Assembly: GCF_004123675.1 (NCBI RefSeq)
Contig: NZ_CP035417.1
Span: 2,409,501 to 2,473,500 of the forward strand
Reading direction: 5' to 3'
Length of the DNA stretch: 64,000 bases
Source of the DNA: Leisingera sp. NJS204
Lineage (GTDB): Bacteria; Pseudomonadota; Alphaproteobacteria; Rhodobacterales; Rhodobacteraceae
Made by a program: the position numbers and the translations under genes. Position 1 is the stretch's first letter; the number at the start of each line of letters is the position of its first letter. The notes beneath the pieces are model-generated. The model had not been told where the DNA came from and searched no databases. It saw nothing but the letters and a program-made list of their open reading frames with translations. This document shows, piece by piece, positions 50,338 through 59,407 of the stretch.

Positions 50338-51345
50338 ATGTTCAGACTCATTAAGGGCATTGCGATCGCCACCGCCATTCTTGCCGTGGCCCTGGCCACC
50401 GCCTGGGCCGCCCTGGCGCTCTGGTACCGGCTGCCCTTTGGCGCAGTGCCGCGCGGCCTGCTGGCAGGCGGGTTTGCCTTCCTGGGCCTCACTGTTATTG
50501 CCGGTCTGTTCCGCAGGCGTGCCTTGCGCGCGCTGACCACATTCACTCTGGCGCTGGCCGCGGTGATCCTGTGGTGGTCCACCCTCACACCGCCGGACGC
50601 GCGCAACTGGTCCCCTGATGTGGCCCGCCAGGTCACCGGCCAGGTTGCCGGTGACACTCTCACGCTCACGGATGTACGCAATTTTTCCTGGCAAACTCCT
50701 GAAGACTACAGCGAAAGCTGGGAGACCCGCAGCTATGACCTGACCACGCTCGAAACGGTGGATCTGTTCATGTCCTATTGGGCCGGCCCGCAAATGGCGC
50801 ATATGATCGTCAGCTTCGGATTTGAGAACGGCGATCATATCGCCTGGTCGGTCGAAGTGCGGCGCCAGGCAGGTGGCGGCTTCTCCCCCATTGCCGACCT
50901 GTTTAAATCCAACACCCTGGTGATCCTGGCCGCCGATGAACGCGACGTGGTGGGAACCCGCACCAACGCCCGCGGCGAAAACGTGCAGCTGTTCCGCATT
51001 AACGTCAGCCCCGAGACCGCCCGCGCCTTGCTGATGCAATATGTCGACGCCGCCAACAGCCTTGCCGCCCGGCCAGAGTGGTACAACTCGCTCACCACCA
51101 ATTGCACCACTGTGGTGATGACAATGATCCGGGCATTCGCAGACGAAGTGCCGCTGGACTGGCGGGTGCTGGCCAATGGCTATCTGCCGGAATATGCATG
51201 GGAACAGCGCGTGCTGGACCAGACCCGCACGGTCGGCGAACTGCGCGCCCTGGGCAGCATCACCCCGATCGCCCAGGCCCACGGCGTGACCCCGGACTTC
51301 TCCGGGGTGATCCGCGAAGGCATCCCCGCTTTTGTATCGAACTGA
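50338..51345 (+). CDS. DUF4105 (Lnb N-terminal periplasmic domain) membrane protein
   Basis: A 335-residue protein with three N-terminal membrane segments (residues about 5-25, 38-60 and 65-85), then a large exported domain containing NFSWQTPEDYSESWETRSYD and YNSLTTNCTTVVMTMIRAF. The NCTT cysteine is characteristic of the DUF4105 (Lnb N-term-like) papain-like family, which includes the N-terminal domain of Lnb, a lipoprotein N-acyltransferase. The role in this organism is not known. Start ATG at 50338 follows an AGGGA. Confidence 0.82.
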   Translation: MFRLIKGIAIATAILAVALATAWAALALWYRLPFGAVPRGLLAGGFAFLGLTVIAGLFRRRALRALTTFTLALAAVILWWSTLTPPDARNWSPDVARQVTGQVAGDTLTLTDVRNFSWQTPEDYSESWETRSYDLTTLETVDLFMSYWAGPQMAHMIVSFGFENGDHIAWSVEVRRQAGGGFSPIADLFKSNTLVILAADERDVVGTRTNARGENVQLFRINVSPETARALLMQYVDAANSLAARPEWYNSLTTNCTTVVMTMIRAFADEVPLDWRVLANGYLPEYAWEQRVLDQTRTVGELRALGSITPIAQAHGVTPDFSGVIREGIPAFVSN

Positions 51346-51350
51346 TCCAG

Positions 51351-51374
51351 CTTCTTTCTGGTCAAAAACACCCC
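51351..51374. repeat. Intergenic repeat copy (inverse orientation)
   Basis: CTTCTTTCTGGTCAAAAACA plus CCCC. Its complement shares GACCAGAAAGAAG with the copy at 24105-24129. It starts 5 nt after the DUF4105 stop. Confidence 0.55.
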
Positions 51375-51381
51375 GGGGAGC

Positions 51382-51407
51382 GCGAGGGGCCGGCCCCTCG
51401 CATCTTT
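51382..51407 (+). terminator. Palindromic terminator after the DUF4105 gene
   Basis: GCGAGGGGCC/GGCCCCTCGC, a perfect 20-bp palindrome, followed by ATCTTTTCTG. Confidence 0.55.
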
Positions 51408-51447
51408 TCTGTATTCAGGCGGGTTCAACACCCGCCGGCCGGCACAG

Positions 51448-51696
51448 TCACAAAACGCCGGCAGCCGGGCTTCTGACGATTTTCTGAGTGCTCAATCGCC
51501 CTAGCAAATCCTGTATCCGGGTCAATGCCTCGCCAGTAAGCCGCGCCTTCTCCCGGCTCGGCCCGCCTTCGACATGCGCGCAATGCTCATAGGACAGACG
51601 GCGCTGCGACAGGATCTCCCTGGACTGGCACAGCGCGGTTTCTATCAGGTCCACATCGTCAACCGTCAGGTCAAAGTTCGGGTTCGGGCGGGTCAT
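51448..51696 (-). CDS. Small conserved hypothetical protein
   Basis: An 82-residue soluble protein, mainly helical (LTVDDVDLIETALCQSREIL), with no known domain. The ATG at 51696 has AGGAG at 9 nt upstream on the minus strand, a convincing site. The next gene, thrS, is divergent with 279 bp between; that gap includes a run of seven T residues (51770-51776) and otherwise no gene I recognise. Confidence 0.65.
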   Translation of the reverse strand: MTRPNPNFDLTVDDVDLIETALCQSREILSQRRLSYEHCAHVEGGPSREKARLTGEALTRIQDLLGRLSTQKIVRSPAAGVL

Positions 51697-51975
51697 CGGA
51701 ACACTCCTGGTATGTCCATTGGGCCTAAGGTTTCGGCCACACTGCCCCGAACCCGGATTCGCAGCAACAGTTTTTTTGTTATTTTTCAAAAGCTTACCGG
51801 TATACACATATGTGCAATCGCATGCACAGGCACACAATCGGATTTTCCGGCGCAATAACAACTGCCTGCAAAGCCGCCTTGACTTGCCCCCGTATTGGCC
51901 GCAAAACGCGCAGACAAACACATACCCGCAACCGGGCGTTCTGTGGGCGCCAAACCGACGAGGAGCAGCCAGATC

Positions 51976-53922
51976 ATGGCCCAAATCTCTCTCACCTTTC
52001 CCGATGGCAATGCACGATCCTATGACGCAGGCGTGACCCCTGCGCAGGTGGCTTCCAGCATTTCCACCTCGCTGGCCAAAAAAGCCATCTCCGCCACTGT
52101 CGACGGGCAGCACTGGGACCTGCAGTGGCCGATTGATGCAGATGCGGCCATCGCCATCCACACCATGAAGGACGAGGTTCAGGCCAATGAACTGATCCGC
52201 CACGATCTGGCGCATGTCATGGCGCGCGCGGTGCAGGAGATCTGGCCCGATACCAAGGTCACCATCGGCCCGGTGATCGACAACGGCTGGTACTACGACT
52301 TTGACCGCGCCGAGCCCTTCACCCCCGAAGACCTCAGCACCATCGAGAAAAAGATGAAGGAAATCATCAACAAGCGTGATGAAGTCCGGACCGAAGTGTG
52401 GGAACGCGACCGCGCGATCCAGCATTACACCGACTTGGGTGAGCCCTATAAGGTCGAGCTGATCGAAAGCATTCCAGGCGACGAACCGCTGCGGATGTAC
52501 TGGCACGGCGGCTGGCAGGACCTCTGCCGCGGCCCGCACCTGCAGCACACCGGCCAGCTGCCGGGCGACGCGTTCAAGCTAATGAGCATCGCAGGCGCCT
52601 ACTGGCGCGGCGACAGCTCCCGCGCGATGCTGCAGCGGATCTACGGCGTTGCCTTTACCGGCAAGGAAAAGCTGAAGGCGCATCTGCACATGCTGGAAGA
52701 GGCCGCCAAGCGCGACCACCGCAAGCTGGGCCGTGAGATGGACCTCTTTCACATGCAGGAAGAGGCCCCGGGCCAGATCTTCTGGCACCCGAACGGCTGG
52801 ACCGTCTACACCCAGTTGCAGGACTACATGCGCCGCCAGCAGCGCAAAGGCGGCTATGTCGAGGTGAACACCCCGCAAGTGGTAGACCGCAAGCTGTGGG
52901 AACGCTCGGGCCACTGGGACAAATACCAGGAAAACATGTTCATCGTCGAAGTGGACGAGGAACACGCCCGTGAAAAGGCAGTGAACGCCCTGAAGCCGAT
53001 GAATTGCCCCTGCCACGTGGAAATCTTCAAGCAGGGCCTGAAGTCCTACCGCGACCTGCCGCTGCGCATGGCCGAGTTTGGCTCCTGCAACCGATATGAG
53101 CCCTCGGGCGCGCTGCACGGCATCATGCGGGTGCGCGGCTTCACCCAGGATGACGCGCATATTTTCTGCTCGGAAGATCAGATCGAATCCGAAACTGCCA
53201 CCTTCATCGACTTCCTGTCGACCATCTACAAGGATCTTGGATTCGAGAAGTTCTCGGTCAAATTCTCCGACCGCCCGGACACCCGCGCTGGTTCCGACGA
53301 GGTCTGGGACAAGGCCGAGGCGGCGCTTCTGTCCGCGACCCGCGCCGCCGGGATCGAACCGGAACTTAACCCGGGCGAAGGCGCCTTCTACGGCCCCAAG
53401 CTGGAGTTCGTGCTGACTGATGCCATCGGCCGTGACTGGCAGTGCGGCACCCATCAAGTGGACTTCGTTCTGCCCGAACGCCTGGACGCCACCTATGTCG
53501 GCGCCGACGGCGCCAAGCACCGCCCGGTCATGCTGCACCGCGCCACCCTAGGGTCTTTTGAGCGTTTCATCGGCATCCTGATCGAGGAACACGCAGGCAA
53601 GCTGCCGTTCTGGCTGGCGCCGCGTCAGGTGGTGGTCGCCTCGATCACCTCGGAGGCGGATGATTATGTGCAGGAGGTTGTTGCCAACCTGCAAAAGGCC
53701 GGCGTGCGCGCCGAGGCGGACATCCGCAACGAGAAGATCAACTACAAGGTCCGCGAACATTCGGTGGGCAAGGTTCCGGTGATTCTCGCCGTCGGCCACC
53801 GCGAAGTCGAGGAACGCACCGTCTCGGTGCGCCGTCTTGGCGAAAAGCAGACCAAGGTGGACAACCTCGAAAATGTTACAAAGGCACTGGCCGTGGAGGC
53901 GACCCCGCCGGACCTTCTGTAA
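51976..53922 (+). CDS. thrS: Threonyl-tRNA synthetase
   Basis: ThrS charges tRNA-Thr and edits mischarged serine. The 648-residue protein has an N-terminal TGS domain (about residues 1-60), the editing domain with [11 protein letters not shown] (His pair), and class II catalytic motifs: the zinc site [11 protein letters not shown] (about 343-353), motif 2 [20 protein letters not shown], motif 3 [18 protein letters not shown]. The C-terminus is the anticodon domain ([20 protein letters not shown] on). The start ATG follows GAGGAG at 51962-51967. A terminator follows. Confidence 0.97.
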   Translation: MAQISLTFPDGNARSYDAGVTPAQVASSISTSLAKKAISATVDGQHWDLQWPIDADAAIAIHTMKDEVQANELIRHDLAHVMARAVQEIWPDTKVTIGPVIDNGWYYDFDRAEPFTPEDLSTIEKKMKEIINKRDEVRTEVWERDRAIQHYTDLGEPYKVELIESIPGDEPLRMYWHGGWQDLCRGPHLQHTGQLPGDAFKLMSIAGAYWRGDSSRAMLQRIYGVAFTGKEKLKAHLHMLEEAAKRDHRKLGREMDLFHMQEEAPGQIFWHPNGWTVYTQLQDYMRRQQRKGGYVEVNTPQVVDRKLWERSGHWDKYQENMFIVEVDEEHAREKAVNALKPMNCPCHVEIFKQGLKSYRDLPLRMAEFGSCNRYEPSGALHGIMRVRGFTQDDAHIFCSEDQIESETATFIDFLSTIYKDLGFEKFSVKFSDRPDTRAGSDEVWDKAEAALLSATRAAGIEPELNPGEGAFYGPKLEFVLTDAIGRDWQCGTHQVDFVLPERLDATYVGADGAKHRPVMLHRATLGSFERFIGILIEEHAGKLPFWLAPRQVVVASITSEADDYVQEVVANLQKAGVRAEADIRNEKINYKVREHSVGKVPVILAVGHREVEERTVSVRRLGEKQTKVDNLENVTKALAVEATPPDLL

Positions 53923-53947
53923 CATTTCCCGAAAAGAACAGCATCAG

Positions 53948-53971
53948 CGGCCCCCAATCGGGGGCCGTTTT
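53948..53971 (+). terminator. Rho-independent terminator of thrS
   Basis: An 8-bp stem CGGCCCCC / GGGGGCCG, loop AATC, followed by TTTT. Confidence 0.88.
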
Positions 53972-54143
53972 GTTTCAAACGCAGGCAAAAAGGCTTGAAA
54001 TCAGCTCTTTACCCGGCGTTCCGCTCTCACATACGCTGACGCAGGCGTGAGACACGGCCTCGTGACTTAAATTCCTGAAAACCTCAGGTTAGTGTTTGCC
54101 TGTCATCACGACACCGCATGTTAAACCGAAAGGAATTCACGAG

Positions 54144-54449
54144 ATGTCGAACACCGCTAAGTCCCTGGCCGTTGCAGGCGCCGTTGCCGCCGCTCTGACC
54201 GCCGCTTCGACCATCCCCGCTGCCGCTGCCACCAAGGAAAAGTGCTACGGCGTTTCACTGGCCGGCCAGAATGATTGCGCCGCCGGCCCCGGCACCACCT
54301 GCGCCGGCACCTCGACCACCGACTATCAGGGCAACGCCTGGACGCTGGTTGACGCGGGCACCTGCGAAGGCCTGGAACTGCCAGCAACTGCAGACGGCTC
54401 CGCACGCAAGGGCTCGCTGGAACCGCTGGAGCGCGACCTGCCGGCATAA
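54144..54449 (+). CDS. bufA: Bufferin-type metallophore precursor (DUF2282, BufA)
   Basis: A 101-residue exported peptide precursor. An alanine-rich signal peptide ends near IPAAAAT, and the mature part has four cysteines in the DUF2282 pattern: EKCYG, NDCAAG, TTCAGT and GTCEG. In the recently described bufferins, MNIO enzymes modify such cysteines to sulfur heterocycles that bind copper, in the periplasm. The start ATG follows AAAGGAA at a proper distance, rejecting an upstream in-frame ATG. bufB, bufC and a DoxX gene follow, the same set as in characterised loci. That bufferins act as copper buffers is established knowledge; here it is inferred by family and context. Confidence 0.9.
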   Translation: MSNTAKSLAVAGAVAAALTAASTIPAAAATKEKCYGVSLAGQNDCAAGPGTTCAGTSTTDYQGNAWTLVDAGTCEGLELPATADGSARKGSLEPLERDLPA

Positions 54450-54466
54450 TGGCCGCTTGAATTCTG

Positions 54467-54495
54467 GGGCGGGAGTGTGAATTCCCGCCCTTTTT
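54467..54495 (+). terminator. Attenuator-like terminator between bufA and bufB
   Basis: An 8-bp stem GGGCGGGA / TCCCGCCC, 8-nt loop, then TTTTT. It lies only 18 nt past the bufA stop and 23 nt before bufB, so it should cut transcription of the maturase while allowing the peptide gene to be expressed highly. Confidence 0.85.
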
Positions 54496-54517
54496 GCACC
54501 CGGAAACAGGACTTCCC

Positions 54518-55372
54518 ATGCTTGACGCTGCTGCACACAACAGGCTGCCCGCCGCCCCCGGCGTTGGCTACAAGCCGCAGCATTTCGCCCAGATCACAAC
54601 AGATCCGGGCGCAGTCAAATGGCTGGAAATCCACGCGGAAAACTACATGGGGGACGGCGGCCGCCCGATTGCGCAGCTGCGTCACCTATCGGAACATTTT
54701 GCCATGTCAGTGCATGGCGTGGGTCTTTCCATCGGCGGCGAAGGACCGCTGGACGCAGACCATCTGGCCCGGCTCAAATATCTGGTGTCCTGGCTGAACC
54801 CCGCCAGCTTCTCCGAGCATCTGGCATGGTCCACCCACGACAGCCATTTCTACAACGACCTGCTGCCGCTGCCCTATACGGACGCCAGCCTGCAGCGGAT
54901 CTGCGATCACATCGGCCAAGTGCAGGATACCATCGGGCGGCGGATGCTGCTGGAAAACCCCTCCAGCTATCTCGCCTTTACTGAGAGCACCTGGTCCGAG
55001 CCGGAGTTTCTGGCCGAAATCTCCCGCCGCACCGGCTGCGGGCTGCTGCTGGATGTGAACAACGTCTTTGTCTCGGCCACCAATCTCGACTTTTCGCCGC
55101 AGGGCTATATCGACGCCTTTCCGCTGGACAAGGTGGGTGAAATCCACCTCGGCGGCCATGACGAGGATCAGGACGAGCACGGCCATCCTCTGCTGATTGA
55201 CAGCCATGGCGCCGAGGTAGTGGACCCGGTCTGGGCGCTCCTCGACTACACCCTCGCCAAATCCGGCCCCAAACCGGTGCTGATCGAATGGGACAACGAT
55301 GTGCCGGACTGGCCGGTGCTGGCAGCCGAGGCCGCCCGCGCCGCAACCGCGCTGGAGCGCATCCCGGCATGA
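54518..55372 (+). CDS. bufB: MNIO-family bufferin maturase (DUF692, BufB)
   Basis: A 284-residue iron enzyme with a TIM-barrel fold, of the multinuclear non-heme iron oxidative (MNIO, formerly DUF692) family. Metal ligands are in WLEIHAENYMGDGG (about residues 35-48), FSEHLAWSTHD (about 99-109), LLENPSSYLAF (about 142-152), LDVNNVFVSATN and EIHLGGHDEDQ. In the known system it oxidises cysteine residues of BufA to make copper-binding heterocycles. The start ATG at 54518 has AGGA before it. It overlaps bufC by 4 bp (ATGA), indicating coupled translation of the maturase pair. Confidence 0.93.
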   Translation: MLDAAAHNRLPAAPGVGYKPQHFAQITTDPGAVKWLEIHAENYMGDGGRPIAQLRHLSEHFAMSVHGVGLSIGGEGPLDADHLARLKYLVSWLNPASFSEHLAWSTHDSHFYNDLLPLPYTDASLQRICDHIGQVQDTIGRRMLLENPSSYLAFTESTWSEPEFLAEISRRTGCGLLLDVNNVFVSATNLDFSPQGYIDAFPLDKVGEIHLGGHDEDQDEHGHPLLIDSHGAEVVDPVWALLDYTLAKSGPKPVLIEWDNDVPDWPVLAAEAARAATALERIPA

Positions 55373-56124
55373 GTGTTTCCCAGGCAGATTTCACCCGCGC
55401 CATGATGGATGCGGGCCAGCAGGTGCCGGAAGGGCTGGTGGACCATCAGGCCCAGCCTGCCGGGCGCCGTTTCAGCGTTTACCGAAACAATATTGCTGTC
55501 TCACTGACCGAAGCCATGCACAGCGCCTTCCCGGTGATTGCCAAGCTTTTGGGCAAACAGAACATGGACGGGCTGGCCGGTATCTACCTGCGCCAGCATC
55601 CGCCGTCGTCGCCGCTGATGATGTTCTATGGCGACCATTTCCCCGCCTTCCTGGAGGGCATGGAGCAACTAAAGCACCTTGGTTATCTGGGGGATGTGGC
55701 CCGGTTGGAACTGGCCCTGCGCCGCGCCTACCACGCCGCGGATGCCGTGCCCGTTCCACCCGAGGACCTTGGCGCCTTGACTCCCGAGGACCTGATGAAC
55801 ACGCGCGTGGCCCTGGCCCCCGCGGTGCAGCTTCTGCGCTCGCCCTGGCCCATTCATGGCCTCTGGCAATACAATACCGAAGACGGCGCCCCCAAGCCGC
55901 AAGCCCAGGCGCAGGATGTGCTGATCACCCGCCCTGAATTTGATCCCATTCCCCAGCTCCTGCCGCCTGCGGGCGCACACTGGATCCGCGCCCTGGCGGG
56001 GGGCGCCAGCATCGGCGAAGCCTTGGAACAGGCCGCCGCCGAAGACGAAACATTCGACCTGGGTGCCACGCTGACCCTGCTGTTGCAGGGCGGCGCGATC
56101 ACAGGACTGGACAGCAAAGGGTAA
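55369..56124 (+). CDS. bufC: BufC-type maturation partner (DUF2063 N-terminal domain)
   Basis: A 251-residue protein with the N-terminal DUF2063/HvfC-BufC putative DNA-binding domain (FSVYRNNIAVSLTEAMHSAF, about residues 35-54, and YGDHFPAFLEG) followed by a divergent C-terminal winged-helix-like part. In related MNIO systems the partner binds the precursor leader and delivers it to the maturase. Start ATG overlaps the bufB stop as ATGA. It precedes a DoxX gene by 4 bp. Confidence 0.9.
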   Translation: MSVSQADFTRAMMDAGQQVPEGLVDHQAQPAGRRFSVYRNNIAVSLTEAMHSAFPVIAKLLGKQNMDGLAGIYLRQHPPSSPLMMFYGDHFPAFLEGMEQLKHLGYLGDVARLELALRRAYHAADAVPVPPEDLGALTPEDLMNTRVALAPAVQLLRSPWPIHGLWQYNTEDGAPKPQAQAQDVLITRPEFDPIPQLLPPAGAHWIRALAGGASIGEALEQAAAEDETFDLGATLTLLLQGGAITGLDSKG

Positions 56125-56128
56125 GACC

Positions 56129-56692
56129 ATGCACGCACTTGTCTCCATTCACAACGCAGTTTTCGACCTGGTGGAAAAGGCCGGCGACTGGCTGATGCCG
56201 CTCGCGGCGCGTTTTGTCTTCGCCTCCACACTGCTGCTGTATTACTGGAATTCCGGCCTGACCAAACTGGGTGACGGCATCCTTGGCCTGTTCAGCCCCT
56301 CGATCGGTGCCTACAGCCAGATCTTTCCGAAACAGCTGGAAGCTGCGGGCTATGACGTCTCGCAATTCGGCCTGTTCCAGAAACTGGTGGTGCTTGCAGG
56401 CACCTATGCCGAATTCATCCTGCCGCTGATGATCGTGATAGGCCTGGCCACGCGCCTGGCGTCTTTCGGCATGATCGGTTTTATCATCGTTCAGTCCTTG
56501 ACCGACATCGTCGGCCACGGCGCCACCGACGACAAGACACTTGGCGCCCTGTTCGACCGCTTCCCGGATGCCGTGATCCTGGACCAGCGGCTGTTCTGGA
56601 TCTTCGTGCTGACCAATCTGGTGGTGAAAGGCGCAGGCGCCCTGTCGGTGGATGCGCTGCTGCGCCGCCGGATGGAGCCCGCAATCGCCTGA
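56129..56692 (+). CDS. DoxX-family membrane protein
   Basis: A 187-residue protein with four membrane segments of the DoxX type. Landmarks: LPLAARFVFASTLLLYYWNS, the segment TYAEFILPLMIVIGLATRLA, and a final segment with FVLTNLVVKGAGALSVD. Such DoxX genes commonly close bufferin operons; a role in redox supply to the maturase is proposed but not proven. It is 4 bp after bufC and has a terminator after it. Confidence 0.88.
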   Translation: MHALVSIHNAVFDLVEKAGDWLMPLAARFVFASTLLLYYWNSGLTKLGDGILGLFSPSIGAYSQIFPKQLEAAGYDVSQFGLFQKLVVLAGTYAEFILPLMIVIGLATRLASFGMIGFIIVQSLTDIVGHGATDDKTLGALFDRFPDAVILDQRLFWIFVLTNLVVKGAGALSVDALLRRRMEPAIA

Positions 56693-56707
56693 CCCCGCCC
56701 TGACAGG

Positions 56708-56744
56708 AAAAAGGCGCCCTGCCCCCGGCAGCGGCGCCCTTTTT
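56708..56744 (+). terminator. Terminator of the bufferin operon
   Basis: AAAAAGGCGCC...GGCGCC-CTTTTT with inner CTGCC/GGCAG pairing and a one-base bulge, ending in five T residues, 16 nt after the DoxX stop. Confidence 0.75.
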
Positions 56745-56763
56745 CATTTGACAGCAGCGCACC

Positions 56764-57132
56764 TTAGAAATGCGCCTTGGGTTCATCCGGCTTCCCGGCT
56801 GCCAGCGCCATCAGCCCGGCCGCCGCAGCAAAGCTAAGCGGGAAAATAGTAAAAACGTTGAGGCCGAACCCTGCATACATTCCCGCAGCTGATCCCAGCA
56901 GCAGGACTCCGCCCCACAATGCCCGCGCCCGCGCCATCGCACCGCCGGCAATCGCCAGAAGCGGCGACAGCACCGCCAGCAGCCGCAGCTGCTCCACGTT
57001 AACAACTTGTTCAGCCAGCCCTTCGATCTCGCCGAAATGCTCCACCGCCGCAGTGTAGCCATAGCCGAAAAAACCCACGATCATGCCGAAAACACCGGCG
57101 ATGATCCCCAATACCAGGGCTGCGTTGCGCAT
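56764..57132 (-). CDS. Small four-helix membrane protein
   Basis: A 122-residue membrane protein with four hydrophobic segments (VLGIIAGVFGMIVGFFGYGY, LLAVLSPLLAIAGGAMA, WGGVLLLGSAAGMYAGFGL, FPLSFAAAAGLMALAAG) and a short soluble tail. It resembles DUF4064-like proteins in layout; the family is uncertain. It is convergent with the bufferin operon and separate from it. Function unknown. Confidence 0.7.
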   Translation of the reverse strand: MRNAALVLGIIAGVFGMIVGFFGYGYTAAVEHFGEIEGLAEQVVNVEQLRLLAVLSPLLAIAGGAMARARALWGGVLLLGSAAGMYAGFGLNVFTIFPLSFAAAAGLMALAAGKPDEPKAHF

Positions 57133-57174
57133 GTTGCCTCTCCCTAAACAGACGATTACGACATAGGCAGCGGT

Positions 57175-57492
57175 TTAAGATCCGCCAAGAGCCGCCTGCA
57201 CGTTCTGATCCCAGCCCAGGAATAATTCCCCGTCCCGGTCGATCAGCGGCCGCTTCATCAATGCAGGATGTTCACGCAAAAGGGCCAGCGGTTCGCTTGC
57301 CCGATCCTGCTCGCTCAAACCACGCCACGTGGCAGACCGCGTATTGACCAGTTTCGCACCAAATTGTGCATAAGCCGCCTCCAGCAGCCCTTCTGGCATG
57401 CCGCTTGTGCGGATATCGATCAGAGTTGATTTTTCAATACTCTTCAAAGCCTTACGGCAGGTATCGCAGTTTTTCAGCCCGTAGATTTTCAT
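57175..57492 (-). CDS. ArsC/Spx-family thioredoxin-fold protein
   Basis: A 105-residue protein of the arsenate reductase/Spx/YffB family. It begins KIYGLKNCDTCRKALK, with a CxxC at residues 9-12, and has RPLIDRDGELFLGW. The usual catalytic Arg after the SxxRP motif is present as KRPLID. I set the start at 57492 (ATG with GGAGG 8 nt before); a long upstream frame overlaps cspA antisense and is not coding. Arsenate reduction is not supported, because no ars genes are near. Confidence 0.85.
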   Translation of the reverse strand: MKIYGLKNCDTCRKALKSIEKSTLIDIRTSGMPEGLLEAAYAQFGAKLVNTRSATWRGLSEQDRASEPLALLREHPALMKRPLIDRDGELFLGWDQNVQAALGGS

Positions 57493-57680
57493 ATATCCTC
57501 CATCCTCCCCGGGAGCCTCACACAATTTATGGTAGAATGCGCCGGTTTCTCTTGATTTTCGAGCAGCCCGTGTAAAACTTAAAGTTGTCTGGTCTTGCCT
57601 CACTCGCCTCAGACAACGGGACGGGCCGGATGTCTTGGGAAGCCTCAAGGCGACGTGCAAAGTAGAAGGAGACGCGGGAA

Positions 57681-57887
57681 ATGCCAAGTGGCACCGTGAA
57701 GTGGTTCAACACCACCAAAGGGTATGGGTTTATTGAACCTGATCAAGGCGGCAAGGATGTGTTTGTGCACATCTCCGCGGTGGAACGGTCAGGCATGGCC
57801 GGCCTCGCGGACAATATGAAGGTCGGCTACGAGCTGTCCGAAGGCCGCGATGGCCGCCAAATGGCCGCAGAGCTGAAAGAGCTTTGA
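57681..57887 (+). CDS. cspA: Cold-shock protein
   Basis: A 68-residue single OB-fold RNA/DNA-binding protein. RNP1 is KGYGFIEP (residues about 13-20) and RNP2 is VFVHISAV (about 27-34). GGAG precedes the start. The divergent region of 188 bp before it, facing the Spx-type gene, probably holds its promoter and a structured 5' leader; I did not identify a cold-box. Confidence 0.95.
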   Translation: MPSGTVKWFNTTKGYGFIEPDQGGKDVFVHISAVERSGMAGLADNMKVGYELSEGRDGRQMAAELKEL

Positions 57888-57901
57888 CCGATTAATCTGC
57901 A

Positions 57902-57928
57902 CTGCGCCCGGGATCAGACTGGGCGCAG
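57902..57928. terminator. Hairpin between cspA and folA
   Basis: An 8-bp stem CTGCGCCC / GGGCGCAG, 11-nt loop, 14 nt past the cspA stop and just before the folA stop. No T-run, so only possibly a bidirectional terminator. Confidence 0.45.
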
Positions 57929-57942
57929 GCAAAGACAGCCCG

Positions 57943-58422
57943 TCAGGCCCGCCGCAGATACTCAGCCATCACACAGGCCGGATCGCTGCCGCGCAGAACC
58001 GTTTCTCCGGCCTTGCCCCATTCGCCTGCCTGAAACTCCGGAAAAAAGGCATCTGCATCCTTGATGGTCAGATCCACTTCGGTGACAAGCAGCCGGTCGG
58101 CCATCTCCAGCATGCCGCGGTAAATACCTTCGCCGCCAATGCCATAGACCCGGCGATAGCCCTGCGCATAGGCCTCCTGCACCGCCGCCCCGATCGACGG
58201 CAGCACAATCTCTGCCGCCTCCGGGTTGGACGACACCACCAGATTAAGCCGGTTCTTCAGCGGTTTCACCGGCAGGCTGTCCCAGGTATTGCGGCCCATA
58301 ATGATGGCGCCGCCCAGGGTCTCGCGCTGAAACGCTTTCAGATCCTCAGGCGCAAACCACGGGATATCATTGTCCTTGCCAATGGCCCCGTTGCGCGCCC
58401 GCGCAGCGATCAGAGTAATCAT
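57943..58422 (-). CDS. folA: Dihydrofolate reductase
   Basis: FolA reduces dihydrofolate to tetrahydrofolate with NADPH. The 159-residue protein shows IAARARNGAIGKDNDIPW at the start, the catalytic acid in APEDLKAF (Asp near residue 28), GRNTWDSLP (about 44-52), and VYGIGGEGIYRGML (about 92-105). In many relatives a thymidylate synthase gene lies upstream; here the upstream 1 kb is decayed DNA, so any such partner is absent from this place. Confidence 0.95.
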   Translation of the reverse strand: MITLIAARARNGAIGKDNDIPWFAPEDLKAFQRETLGGAIIMGRNTWDSLPVKPLKNRLNLVVSSNPEAAEIVLPSIGAAVQEAYAQGYRRVYGIGGEGIYRGMLEMADRLLVTEVDLTIKDADAFFPEFQAGEWGKAGETVLRGSDPACVMAEYLRRA

Positions 58423-59407
58423 AAGTGTCTTCCTTGCTGTTCAGAGTGCAACCGGTGCCTTGACGTCCGGACCGGGATCATAGTTCAGAATTCACCGGCG
58501 GTGAAATCGAAGAATGCGCCGGCCTGCCGCTTGACCGGCAAATGATGCATATTCTGAACGGTTTTCCGGTCTCCCTCGAATTGGCTATTGCCGCCATGGC
58601 CCCATAACGGCCTGCGCTGGTCCGCTCTTCCTCTGAAGGATGCCTGCCACGGCCCGCACCCTGTCTGTCGGCCCTTCCAGCGCCCTGGCCGCCTGGTTCT
58701 GATCAAACCGGGCTTTTGCGTGTATGCGTTTCATAGCCGCCGGTTTTTGCACGAGCAAGCGCGGTTGGCGAGGGAAAGGGCGGATTGGCTGGTGCCGCCT
58801 GTGCTGGATTGCTGCAGGTTCGGCGGAATGCATCCGGGGCCGGTCGGCCGCAGCTGCACAACAGGTTCTAATTGGCGGGGAGGCCGGATGCTGACGCAGT
58901 TTCGCGCTCCTTTATACAAGCAGCCTGCATCCCGCATAAAAACCGTCACCTGGATCCGAAGCTGGAACCGGGCATTACCACCAAGTTTGTGCTGCTGGCA
59001 GATGCCAAGGTTACCGGGCCCAACACCAGGATCCTCCAGCTGAGCGCACCGTCTCCGTCGTATTGGTCTGCAAATCTGACCGACACCTCCGGCGCCAGCA
59101 TTCCCAAGGCCGCGGCGGAAACCTCGGACAGGTATTTTGAGGCGGCACGGTCGTCCGGCTGGATATTGCCAACACCGCCAACCGGCCGTCATTGCGCAGG
59201 TCATTCAGGCGATGCGTTCTGAAACCAGTTTGATTGCCGGGCTGAACAGCCAGGACAAGGGCACCTCCCGCAGCAGCGATGCAACACGCGCTGCCGGCCT
59301 GGAATTGCATCAGAAATCCTGGACCGGCAATCCTAACGGGATCTGCACGATGCAGTATTTTGTCCCGGACCTGCCCGCCCGGATTTTCCTTCCAAGGAGC
59401 CGCCGGC
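58423..59407. other. Decayed region with no recognisable gene
   Basis: About 985 bp between folA and the truncated permease gene. Short open frames on both strands have no motif that I recognise and no ribosome site. Protein-like stretches such as KFVLLADAKVTGPNTRI (about 58984-59034) and AQVIQAMRSETSLIAGL (about 59196-59246) are in different frames, which suggests remains of one or more genes with frameshifts. The gene found in the dipeptide transporter operon upstream of the permease would normally be the binding protein, but I cannot identify it here. Confidence 0.5.

Noticed and set aside
57175-57492. Arsenate reductase
   Set aside because: The fold fits, but the family mostly holds uncharacterised Spx/YffB-like proteins and there are no other arsenic genes.
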